A DNA stretch of 64,000 bases from NCBI RefSeq assembly GCF_007748035.1, contig NZ_CP036278.1, positions 5,952,001 to 6,016,000 on the forward strand, given 5' to 3'. This DNA comes from Aeoliella mucimassa. GTDB taxonomy: Bacteria; Planctomycetota; Planctomycetia; Pirellulales; Lacipirellulaceae. Positions 48,519 through 56,387 of the stretch are shown piece by piece. The position numbers and the translations under genes were made by a program. Position 1 is the stretch's first letter. The number at the start of each line of letters is the position of its first letter. The notes beneath the pieces are model-generated. The model ran no database searches, had not been told where the DNA came from, and saw nothing but the letters and a program-made list of their open reading frames with translations.

Positions 48519-49618
48519 TCATTTCCTATAGAGTTCAGGGAAGACGCGTTTGGCGTCTTTTCGATGGAAGGTCCAATTGATTTTGATTTTCTTCCGATTG
48601 CGGTCGCGTGAACAGTGGGAGAGTTCGCTTTGAACCTTGTCGAGCGAAGCCAACCGACGTCCCAGGCATTGTCGCTGTATGGCCGAGATTTCGATCTCGG
48701 CCATGTTGAGCCAACTGGCATGCTTGGGGGTAAAATGCCACACAATCCGCTCCAGCATTGGCCGAGCCGCCTCCTCGCCAAAGGTTTCGATCAACGACTT
48801 CTCGTTGTGCGTGTTGAGGTTGTCCATCACCAGATGAACCCGCTCTGCGTCGGGATAGCGCTTCAAGAGGTCGCGGACGAACCGGGCGAAGTCGGCTCGC
48901 TTGCGGTGACGCTTGGCCTGAACGAATCGCTTGCCCGCCTTCGGCTCGACCGCCACGAACACGCTGCAGGTTCCGCAGCGGCGGTACTCGTAGTCCTGCT
49001 TCGCGATCTTGCCGGGTGCCGCGGGCTCGGGCGGCCGCGCGTCGTCGACCCTCTGATAGGGCTGCTCGTCGAGGCAGACGACCGGCTCGTTCGGGTCGAG
49101 CGGCTTCTCGTACTGCTCGAGGACGTCCTCCATCCGCTCACAGAACTCGTCGTTCAGCTTGGGCACGCACCAAGTTTTTTTCGCCACGGCTTCAGGTCGT
49201 GTTCCTTGAGCCACAGCGAGACCTCCGTCACGCTGAGCGAATCGACGAAGCCTTCCTTCACCGCGTGCTCGCACAACAATTCCAGCGTCCAGCGAGCCCG
49301 TCCCTCGGGCGGCTCGCTGCACGCCAGGGCGATTACCTGTTGCTGCTGCCGCTTGGTGAACTCTGGGGGGCGGCCCGAGCGAGGCGCATCGTACACCGCC
49401 CGCTGGACGCCCTCTTCGCAGAACCGCTTTCGGACGGCTCGGACGTTGCGCGTCGTGCAGCCCACATGCTCGGCGATCTCTTCGTCGGTGCATCCCGAGT
49501 CCGATTTCAATAATATCTGGCAGCGACGCACCACTTGCGCCGCGCGGGCGCCTGAGCGTGCTAGCTGCTCCAAACCTCCACGGGCCTGGTGGTCCAGGCA
49601 AACAATGTGCTTTTTCAT
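48519..49618 (-). CDS. IS630-family transposase, made by -1 frameshift
   Basis: OrfA starts at 49618 (MKKHIVCLDHQARGG) and encodes the helix-turn-helix DNA-binding half (TDEEIAEHVGCTTRNVRAVR). OrfB, in the -1 frame, encodes the DDE catalytic half: D in VVCLDEQPYQR, D in VHLVMDNLNTHN and E in HASWLNMAEIEIS. The frames overlap at a run of seven A on the minus strand (49181-49175) that aligns as A_AAA_AAA in the OrfA frame, a canonical slippery heptamer. The joined product is about 366 residues, normal for the family. Without slippage OrfA ends as a 154-residue protein at 49154. Confidence 0.85.
49175..49181 (-). other. Slippery heptamer for programmed -1 frameshift
   Basis: A_AAA_AAA read in the OrfA frame (codons CGA AAA AAA, then CTT), shifting to AAA AAA ACT in the OrfB frame. 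It sits exactly at the join of the DNA-binding and catalytic halves of the transposase. Confidence 0.75.
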
Positions 49619-49859
49619 TCCGCAGCATATAGCAGCGGAATGGATTTCAGGAAAGACGTACTAGTCCTGGCGATCGGTGCGATGGCTTCCGTCAGACGCT
49701 TTCGATAGTTCACACAACGCTTCACTAGCCTGGCTACCGAGCCGGCAGCTGTTGCCTTCGGTAGCTTGGCTTGTCTTATCCAACGCTTCTCACTCATTTT
49801 TAATACCTTGGCTTGAACCAGGCCGGCTTTCGAGTTTTCCATCGATATAGGGAGTTCCC

Positions 49860-52800
49860 GTGGTTGCTCTACAGAGGTTTTATGCTTGGAAATGGATAGC
49901 ACTGTTCGCACTGCTTACCTGCGGCTCGGCAAACCATACGCTGGCCGTGATTGTTTGGACCGGTGCTGGCGCTGACTCCACCGCATTGTTTGCCGTGGAC
50001 AATTACAACTTGACGGGTTCGTCGGTCACCACGATCGAAGCAGGTGTTCCGATCGAAGACGACGTGACGATCTCGGGCACAACGATAGTCGCTAGCGACT
50101 ATCCTGCTGGCTTTACGACCTTCGCCATGGCCGACGGCTACACCGCGACCCTCAACGGGGCGACCTTGGTCTCCAACGACTCGGGCGGCATTGCCGGCGA
50201 GGTCGGCTATCTGCAGAGCTATTTTCATCTGACGAATGGCAGCAGCATGGACATGCAATTCGCCACGCTGGGGGCCGACATCCTGCTCGACTCCACTAGC
50301 TCGCTCACCTTCCGCGGAGGGGGCGATCCGATCAACTCGCAAGGGGATACGACCCGAGTTCTTATGCAACCGGGTGCGACACTCACCTTGGCCTCGGAAG
50401 CCGAGTTCAGCGAACATTTGGGCGAGATCTTTGTCGATGGTGTATCCGCACTCGAAGAACCTGGCATCCTTAACATCTCTGGCAACACCGCCACGGCGGT
50501 CGCTCCGACTCCGCGTTTCTTTGTGGAAGTCGATCGACAGTCGGGCAATGTGACGCTGAGCAACCCTTTCTCTTCGTCGCTTACTCTCGTCGGCTACTCG
50601 CTCCGCTCTGACAGCGGTGCTCTCAACTCTGACAATGGGGTTTGGAACTCGATTACCGATCAAGGTCTTCAAAGCGATTGGTTCGAGTTCACCGCAACTG
50701 GCGATCGCCAGAACGTCGGCGAAGCCGAGCTTCCTGGAGGTGCCGGCCTGACCCTTGCTGCCGGCCAAAGCATCGACCTGGGCAACATCTGGATCCAAAA
50801 CCCAGCCGAAGACCTCGAACTGCAACTTCTCACCCAAGCGGGACCGACCGACGCTTCGCTTCGCTACGTCGGGGCCCCGATCATCAACGGCGACTTCAAC
50901 TCCGATGGTCTGTTTACCGAAGTGGACTGGCCTGCTTTTCGCAACAACATATTCAGGGATCTTTCTACCATGTCGGCGGCCGAGCAATTCAAAATGGGTG
51001 ACATGAATGGCGATGGTTTGAACAACGAGGAAGACTTCCTGCTGTTCAAAACCATGTACGACACCACGTTCGGCACCGGGGCGTTCGAGTCGATGGTCGC
51101 GGCAACTTCGGTCCCCGAACCATCTACCGCCTGGCTGCTGGCAGCAGTCGCTCCGCTGCTCTTTTTCTGCCGCACAGGCAATCGTCCCCGTCGGGCGCTT
51201 GTTCGAGTAGTCGCCATGTTGGTGCTTGGCGTCAGCATCCTGGCTGGCCAACCGGCTCAGGCTCTCGAAGTGCTCTCCTCGAATTTTGACGCCCACGGAT
51301 CGACCGACGGGGCAAGTGCGTTTACTGGCATCAACTGGACGACCAACGGAGTGAGCAGCCCTGGCTCCACGATTCCGCTCTCGGTCGGGGCCGTGCAAAC
51401 CGATGGGGCCGCGGAAAACGTCGATCGCCTGGCGGTTGCCTACAACATCGATACGCAAGGTCCTTGGTACATCGACTTGTCTTTCCAAGCAACGACCCCT
51501 GGTGTGATACTCGACTACCTGAAGTTCGACTATCAGTTCATCTCTGGCGGTGGTGGTAATCAAGGTGGTGCTCATAACAATAGCGGTATCGTGGATGTCA
51601 CCATCTTCGACGGTAGCATGAACTCATTATCAACCGCCCAAATTGGACCTCTCGGTACTACCGATGCTGCGAGCAACATCGGCTCGAATGTGATTGTGGA
51701 CTTCGACAATGTCTCGCTCACGAATGGTTCTACCTATACCGCACGGTTCGAGGTGAGTAGCAACGCGACCGCAGGCAACAACTTTGCCTTGGACAACCTG
51801 TCGCTGAACGCACCCGATCCTCTGCTTGCACTGCAAGTGAATACCGATACGGGAATGGTGAGTCTCAAGAACGACACTGGCTCTCCTATCGATTTAAACC
51901 TCTATAAGTTGACCAGCGAGTCGGGATCGCTGGATGTTGTAAGTTGGAATAGCCTGCAGGATCAGAATCTGGCGAGCTTCCCTGCTGGCGACGGCTCCGG
52001 CAATGGCTGGGAGGAAGCCGGCGGTAGCAATAATTCGGAACTCGGCGAGTTCTTCCTAACCGGCGACTCAACCCTGGCCGGCGGCGAACAGGTCTCGTTG
52101 GGCAGTGTGTTCAATCAAAGCTCTGGACTCGAGGACATCATGCTTCGCTACCGCGATACTTCCTCCGGTCTGTTTGTGGATGTGCCTGCCACCTATGTAA
52201 CCGGCGGGGGTACGCCCGGCGATTACAACAGCGATGGCCTGGTAAACCTCGCCGACTACACCGTGTGGCGAGACAATCTCGGTGCGAACATCACGCTCGC
52301 AAACGAAAATCCCGCGGCCAGCACTCCTGGGGTGGTCGACAGCGAGGACTATGATTTCTGGAAGAGTCAATTCGGTTCGGGTGCTCTATCTGGTTCGTTG
52401 AACGCCGGCTCAGCAGTACCAGAGCCCGCGACTTGGGCCTTGCTGCTCGTCGGTAGTCTGCTGCTGGTGGGCCGCCGGCGGGGGATGTCTGCTCTGCTGT
52501 TGGCCATCGTGTTGCTGCCGAGCATCACGTTGGCTTCGACACTCGACCGGCAGTATTTGTTTGGCGACGACCCATTGGAAGATGCCGGCAACGCAGTGAA
52601 CAACGTGGTTGGCACCGGCTCTGGCAACGTGGTAACCGATGGCACGCTCGACTCCATTGGTCCAGATACCGACTTCGAAAACTACGCCGACCTGCTTCGC
52701 TCGGGGGGTGATCCCAAGTACGTTCGCGTCGACCAGATGGGCCGCCCGGGGGCTAGCTCCGGCGATCTTGGAGTCGAGTTCCTCGGCACCGGCGATTACC

Positions 52801-53687
52801 TTGACGGTCCGAATCTGAATGGACCGGTCAACTCGTACAGTGCCGACACGCAGAATGGCGACCTCAACTACGTCGGCATTTTTGATCGTGGGATGCAGTT
52901 CTGGGCTTATCCTTACTCCTCGGGGTTAGGCACCGACCAGTCGTTGGTGGCCGACAGCCCGCAGCACTCGGTGCGTATTAGCGCCGCGGGTGAGTGGGTC
53001 ATGCAGTACTCCAATGTCGAGTACAGCTCGGGAGTCGATGTCGACTTCGACGAGTGGGCGCATGTCATGTTGGTTCGTCCTTATGGTGCGGCGAATGGCT
53101 CGCGACTATACATCAATGGCATCGCGGTAGTCGCGGGTGGTGCAGGCTATGGCAATGCGGATACTTCTCCTTTGGTAGTCGGCTCGAATAGCGGCGACAC
53201 GCCGGGCACGACCGACTACTACCAAGGCGTGCTCGACGATCTCGAATTGTTCGTCATCGGCACCTCGACGGCCGCGCCGTTCGACGACTACGGCGACTTC
53301 GACCTGGCGACCGATAACTCGTTTGTCGCCGACGCGATCGCAGGCCTCACGCCTGGCGACCTCACCGGCGACGGTGTCGTGATGGGCGATGGCACCGGCG
53401 GGGCGAATGACGACATTGCGGCGTTCATTGCCAACTGGCAAACCGAGCAGGTGATTGGCGACCTGCGTGTGGGAGACCTGAATAGCTATGGTCTCGGCGA
53501 TTTCAATATGGATGGCATCGTCGACCTGTTCGACTGGGACATCATCCGTACCAACCATGTAAACGCGGCCTCGTTGAACCTCGGCGAGTTGCTCTCTGGT
53601 CAGTCGGTTCCCGAGCCCTCCAGCATCTTGCTACTGGTTGGTGGTGGACTGCTTGCGTTGCGTTGCGTGCGCCGCAAGACAGCCTAG
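49860..53687 (+). CDS. Tandem triple PEP-CTERM protein (putative polyprotein)
   Basis: One 1275-residue frame with three PEP-CTERM units. Unit 1 is a homologue of the 37060 protein and ends at VPEPST (residue 418) with RPRRALVR. A new signal peptide VVAMLVLGVSILAG follows, cut site at PAQA/LEVL (468). Unit 2 is a jelly-roll-like domain with an LNTDTG-type module and dockerin block, ending at VPEPAT (853) with GRRRG, directly joined to MSALLLAIVLLPSITLA (cut about 892). Unit 3 is a homologue of the 29986 LamG protein and ends VPEPSSILLLVGGGLLAL (1250) with RCVRRK. GTG start at 49860 with GGGAG eight bases upstream. A strong terminator follows. Confidence 0.85.
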   Translation: MVALQRFYAWKWIALFALLTCGSANHTLAVIVWTGAGADSTALFAVDNYNLTGSSVTTIEAGVPIEDDVTISGTTIVASDYPAGFTTFAMADGYTATLNGATLVSNDSGGIAGEVGYLQSYFHLTNGSSMDMQFATLGADILLDSTSSLTFRGGGDPINSQGDTTRVLMQPGATLTLASEAEFSEHLGEIFVDGVSALEEPGILNISGNTATAVAPTPRFFVEVDRQSGNVTLSNPFSSSLTLVGYSLRSDSGALNSDNGVWNSITDQGLQSDWFEFTATGDRQNVGEAELPGGAGLTLAAGQSIDLGNIWIQNPAEDLELQLLTQAGPTDASLRYVGAPIINGDFNSDGLFTEVDWPAFRNNIFRDLSTMSAAEQFKMGDMNGDGLNNEEDFLLFKTMYDTTFGTGAFESMVAATSVPEPSTAWLLAAVAPLLFFCRTGNRPRRALVRVVAMLVLGVSILAGQPAQALEVLSSNFDAHGSTDGASAFTGINWTTNGVSSPGSTIPLSVGAVQTDGAAENVDRLAVAYNIDTQGPWYIDLSFQATTPGVILDYLKFDYQFISGGGGNQGGAHNNSGIVDVTIFDGSMNSLSTAQIGPLGTTDAASNIGSNVIVDFDNVSLTNGSTYTARFEVSSNATAGNNFALDNLSLNAPDPLLALQVNTDTGMVSLKNDTGSPIDLNLYKLTSESGSLDVVSWNSLQDQNLASFPAGDGSGNGWEEAGGSNNSELGEFFLTGDSTLAGGEQVSLGSVFNQSSGLEDIMLRYRDTSSGLFVDVPATYVTGGGTPGDYNSDGLVNLADYTVWRDNLGANITLANENPAASTPGVVDSEDYDFWKSQFGSGALSGSLNAGSAVPEPATWALLLVGSLLLVGRRRGMSALLLAIVLLPSITLASTLDRQYLFGDDPLEDAGNAVNNVVGTGSGNVVTDGTLDSIGPDTDFENYADLLRSGGDPKYVRVDQMGRPGASSGDLGVEFLGTGDYLDGPNLNGPVNSYSADTQNGDLNYVGIFDRGMQFWAYPYSSGLGTDQSLVADSPQHSVRISAAGEWVMQYSNVEYSSGVDVDFDEWAHVMLVRPYGAANGSRLYINGIAVVAGGAGYGNADTSPLVVGSNSGDTPGTTDYYQGVLDDLELFVIGTSTAAPFDDYGDFDLATDNSFVADAIAGLTPGDLTGDGVVMGDGTGGANDDIAAFIANWQTEQVIGDLRVGDLNSYGLGDFNMDGIVDLFDWDIIRTNHVNAASLNLGELLSGQSVPEPSSILLLVGGGLLALRCVRRKTA

Positions 53688-53710
53688 ACGGTGTGTTATT
53701 TGTTTGCGAT

Positions 53711-53748
53711 AGCTCCCCACTCGCCGAGAGCGAGTGGGGAGCTTTTTT
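53711..53748 (+). terminator. Rho-independent terminator after the triple PEP-CTERM gene
   Basis: AGCTCCCCACTCG (53711-53723) pairs perfectly with CGAGTGGGGAGCT (53731-53743), loop of seven bases, followed by a T-run to 53748. It separates the gene from the convergent DUF4914 gene. Confidence 0.88.
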
Positions 53749-53783
53749 ATGCGCTGCGAGTCCTTGGTCGACTCACGACGAAA

Positions 53784-55721
53784 CTACAAAAGCGACTCGT
53801 AATCTTCGATCGTCGCACCATCCAGGCAGGCCTCGATCGCTTTGCGACCGATCGGTTGCAGATCGTCGACCAGGAACTGCTTGAGCTGCTGGTGGAAGAA
53901 GTCGGTAAGGATCTTGGCACCTTTGTCGTAGGCCTCGGGGCCAACCTCTGGTTGCTGCGAGACATCCAGGAACCAGGTACCGATCGTCTGGCCTTCGACC
54001 ATCAGCGTGTGCTTGTTGTAACCCAACAGCGGGCAACGCGAAGGGCTTAGGTCGCCGGGGCGGAACGGGGCCGCGCCGCGGCGGGCCAGGTACTCGCGGG
54101 CGATCCACTGCGGAGCAAAGCCAACCTTCCAAGCACCGATGTGCTGATTGGGAATCAACACAAACAGCGTCTCTTCGGTCTTGCGAATCTGATCGAGTAG
54201 GATGTTCGCCTGATCCACTTTGCGACCTGTCGCGAACGGCCAGAACGAACCGACCCCTTCGCTCTGCATGCCGCCTTGATCAACGATCGAGGGATTGCCA
54301 TGGCCGCGGGGGGCAACCAATCGCCAGAGCCAAGCCAGCGTGGGGGGCAACACATGGAAGATGCCCATGATGCCGTACGTGGGATTCTCGGCCGTACAAG
54401 GGGGACAACGCACGCCGAAGCTACGGATGTCGACCGTCACGGGATGACTAATCACGCCCGGCACGTAGGTCCGTGGCAACACCACCCGCGGATTCGGGCA
54501 GGGCTTGCCAGGCGCGTCCATCGTGTGTTCCCAGATCAGAGCGGTCGAATCGGGCTTGGCCTGGATGTTCAGGAACAACAGTGGTCCTGGAGGATGCACC
54601 GTGATGTTTTCGAGATGCGGATCGACACCGTAGTGTTCGATGTGATTCACGCGAATAAACCAGGCAGCTTCCGCGTCGGTAAGCGAGAGCTTGCCTTCCT
54701 GCTTGTACTCGGTTTCCAGATCGGAATGGCACAGGGCCATGTCGTCGGTCACTGGCAACAGATCGCAGCCGCGGGCGAGGGCCAGCTTCCGCTGGTCGCC
54801 ATTCACCAGGTTTTCGCCGAGCAACAACGTACCATCGGCTTCACGATGCATCCGCTCGAGCATTTCGCTCTTACCACCGCCCGAAGCACCTTCGTGCATG
54901 ATGGTGGTGGTGTTCTCGTAGGGAGTCACCACTTCCACGGTCGAACAGTGGGCGGTGGTCCAAGGCTCCGCGTCGCGCTCGCCCATGGTGAGCAGCATGC
55001 CGTATACACCCTTCTTGGCCGAAGGACCGGGGTACAGGTTGTACGAGAACAGCTCGTGCAGATTCACTTCGTCTTCGAAGCGACGATTGTGCACGACGAC
55101 CTGCTTGCCCTCGAAATGCGTATGGCGGAACGGCGGGGCCACGTACAGCACGGCCCCGTGATGGTACTTAGTGCCAGCCGCGCGGATTTCGTCGAGCGGA
55201 ATGATTCCCTGGAGCATCGCCAGACCAAGGGCGAAGAAGCCCGCGTTCGCGGGAGCGATGGCCACCGCGTTTAGCGGACGATTTGGCAGACCCGTGCGAA
55301 AGAAGAACGCAGCAATCGGCTGGGTCTTCAGCCATTCGAGCGTTTCGCCGCGGAGGTCGTTAAAGGGTTTGCCAAACCGCTGCTGGTAGGTTGGCTTGTC
55401 GGTGCTGGCAATGTCGCCGACGAGCATGCAGTCGGGGTCGCGGCGACGCATATAGGGATCGATGTAGTTGGCAGCGACGCCGTTCTTTACTTTGCAGACC
55501 TTCGCTTCGGGCACGTACTCCCCGCCCGGCACGTCGTACCCCACGGTGTAGTATCCATCGGCGTCGATATCGCCAAGACCGAGCGAAGCGTCGGGTAGCG
55601 ACAGTGCGACTAGCTCCTCCACGCTGCCCGCCATGTGCAGGCGGCCAGCCTTTTCGGCGGCTTCGAGTACGGACATCGCACTGTGCGAGAGAGTCAGGTC
55701 GGGAAAATCAGCGAGGGGCAT
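53784..55721 (-). CDS. DUF4914 protein with PEPCK-like P-loop
   Basis: A 645-residue soluble protein of the DUF4914 type. A phosphate-binding loop EGASGGGKSEMLERM near residue 278 resembles the kinase-1a motif of phosphoenolpyruvate carboxykinases and HPr kinases. Other conserved-looking blocks are TKYHHGAVLYVAPPFRHTHFEG, HPPGPLLFLNIQAKPDS and PNQHIGAWKVGFAPQW. No signal peptide or membrane helix is present. The family's reaction is not established as far as I know; the P-loop suggests nucleotide-dependent phosphotransfer or carboxykinase-like chemistry. It stands alone. Confidence 0.78.
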   Translation of the reverse strand: MPLADFPDLTLSHSAMSVLEAAEKAGRLHMAGSVEELVALSLPDASLGLGDIDADGYYTVGYDVPGGEYVPEAKVCKVKNGVAANYIDPYMRRRDPDCMLVGDIASTDKPTYQQRFGKPFNDLRGETLEWLKTQPIAAFFFRTGLPNRPLNAVAIAPANAGFFALGLAMLQGIIPLDEIRAAGTKYHHGAVLYVAPPFRHTHFEGKQVVVHNRRFEDEVNLHELFSYNLYPGPSAKKGVYGMLLTMGERDAEPWTTAHCSTVEVVTPYENTTTIMHEGASGGGKSEMLERMHREADGTLLLGENLVNGDQRKLALARGCDLLPVTDDMALCHSDLETEYKQEGKLSLTDAEAAWFIRVNHIEHYGVDPHLENITVHPPGPLLFLNIQAKPDSTALIWEHTMDAPGKPCPNPRVVLPRTYVPGVISHPVTVDIRSFGVRCPPCTAENPTYGIMGIFHVLPPTLAWLWRLVAPRGHGNPSIVDQGGMQSEGVGSFWPFATGRKVDQANILLDQIRKTEETLFVLIPNQHIGAWKVGFAPQWIAREYLARRGAAPFRPGDLSPSRCPLLGYNKHTLMVEGQTIGTWFLDVSQQPEVGPEAYDKGAKILTDFFHQQLKQFLVDDLQPIGRKAIEACLDGATIEDYESLL

Positions 55722-56387
55722 CTCGATTCCTATTCTGAGTGTTTACTAAGGCCTGCGGTCGGGGGACTATTCTAGACCTGCTAGTCCGGATGGAAAAGCA
55801 CCACACTACCGACGCAGCAGGTGGAGTTTCCCCATCCTTCGGCAAAGCAGTGAAACTGCCCGGGTTGGGCCGATTGCAATCGTTCATCGGTGGTCAGCTA
55901 GCAAGCTCCGACCGGTTTTGCCCCCACTTTAGAGCCGGTGCAACTTGTTCACCTCCACGTAACATCAGTCGCAGCAACGACTTATCGAATTGCCCCCACT
56001 TTCAATTTCCGCGAAAATCGATGCGTGGGGGCTTTATTCACTCCACTCGCAGTCTGGCGATGCTGATAACACGTTACCAGCATTCAACTTACAGCGAGCG
56101 GCATCGAACCGAATCGGCCGATTGTGCCCCCACAGTGCGGGGAGCGAATCAACTCGACGTAACCATGGCCGAGATTCGACCAACGATCGACACCGTGAGT
56201 GGGGTCCTTCTGCAATACCGTAGTCGGACACCGACTCGGCCTGCAGGTCATGGTTTTCAGATAGCCCTATTAGAGCAAACTCGCGCGCAGATTCAACAAC
56301 TATTTTTGGCCACTTGGGCCATGCAAATTGGCCCGCAGGCAGTTCGCCGGGAGAGGCGAGACAACCATCGCTCTACTGGCATTCAAA
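55722..56387. other. 666-base intergenic region with repeated GCCCCCAC
   Basis: Between DUF4914 and the anti-sigma-like gene. An open frame of 224 codons (55739-56413, plus) crosses it but has no signature or ribosome binding site and is rejected. The octamer GCCCCCAC occurs at 55920, 55992 and 56126, and inverted at 56025, the first two within TTGCCCCCACTTT. Confidence 0.5.

Larger units (their letters stand above)
48502..49661 (-). mobile_element. IS630-family insertion sequence
   Basis: A 1160-base element flanked by TA duplications (48500-48501 and 49662-49663) within a CTAG target, as is typical of IS630. Terminal inverted repeats start GTACGTC at the left and end GACGTAC at the right and share 18 of the first 24 positions after the G. 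It carries a transposase in two overlapping frames on the minus strand. Confidence 0.9.
47776..49708 (+). pseudogene. LamG PEP-CTERM gene split by an IS630-type element in its anchor
   Basis: Codons 47776-48501 encode a signal peptide (cut near IQAA), a LamG-like domain (about residues 55-235, with DDQWHHIAVVVP and YDSALSAQEIADLA) and the start of the sorting signal VPEPSTICLLV. The frame then enters the IS and stops after RRPGSHFL at 48531. Joining 48501 to 49664 restores VPEPSTICLLV plus LAIGAMASVRRFR and a stop at 49706-49708, a perfect PEP-CTERM end; total 256 residues. The truncated product has the export signal but no membrane anchor or Arg tail, so it may be released. Confidence 0.9.

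Noticed and set aside
49615-49911. 98-codon minus-strand frame after the IS630 element
   Set aside because: It crosses the IS end, the restored PEP-CTERM tail and the start of the triple gene, so it cannot be a conserved gene.
49869-51575. 568-codon open frame antisense to the triple PEP-CTERM gene
   Set aside because: Shadow frame with no domain or signal; the plus-strand gene has clear modules.
52486-52491. Internal ATG before the third unit of the triple protein as an independent start
   Set aside because: The purine-rich GGCGGGGG before it could bind ribosomes, but it also encodes the needed Arg cluster, and the other three junctions lack comparable sites. It remains the main alternative for this one junction.
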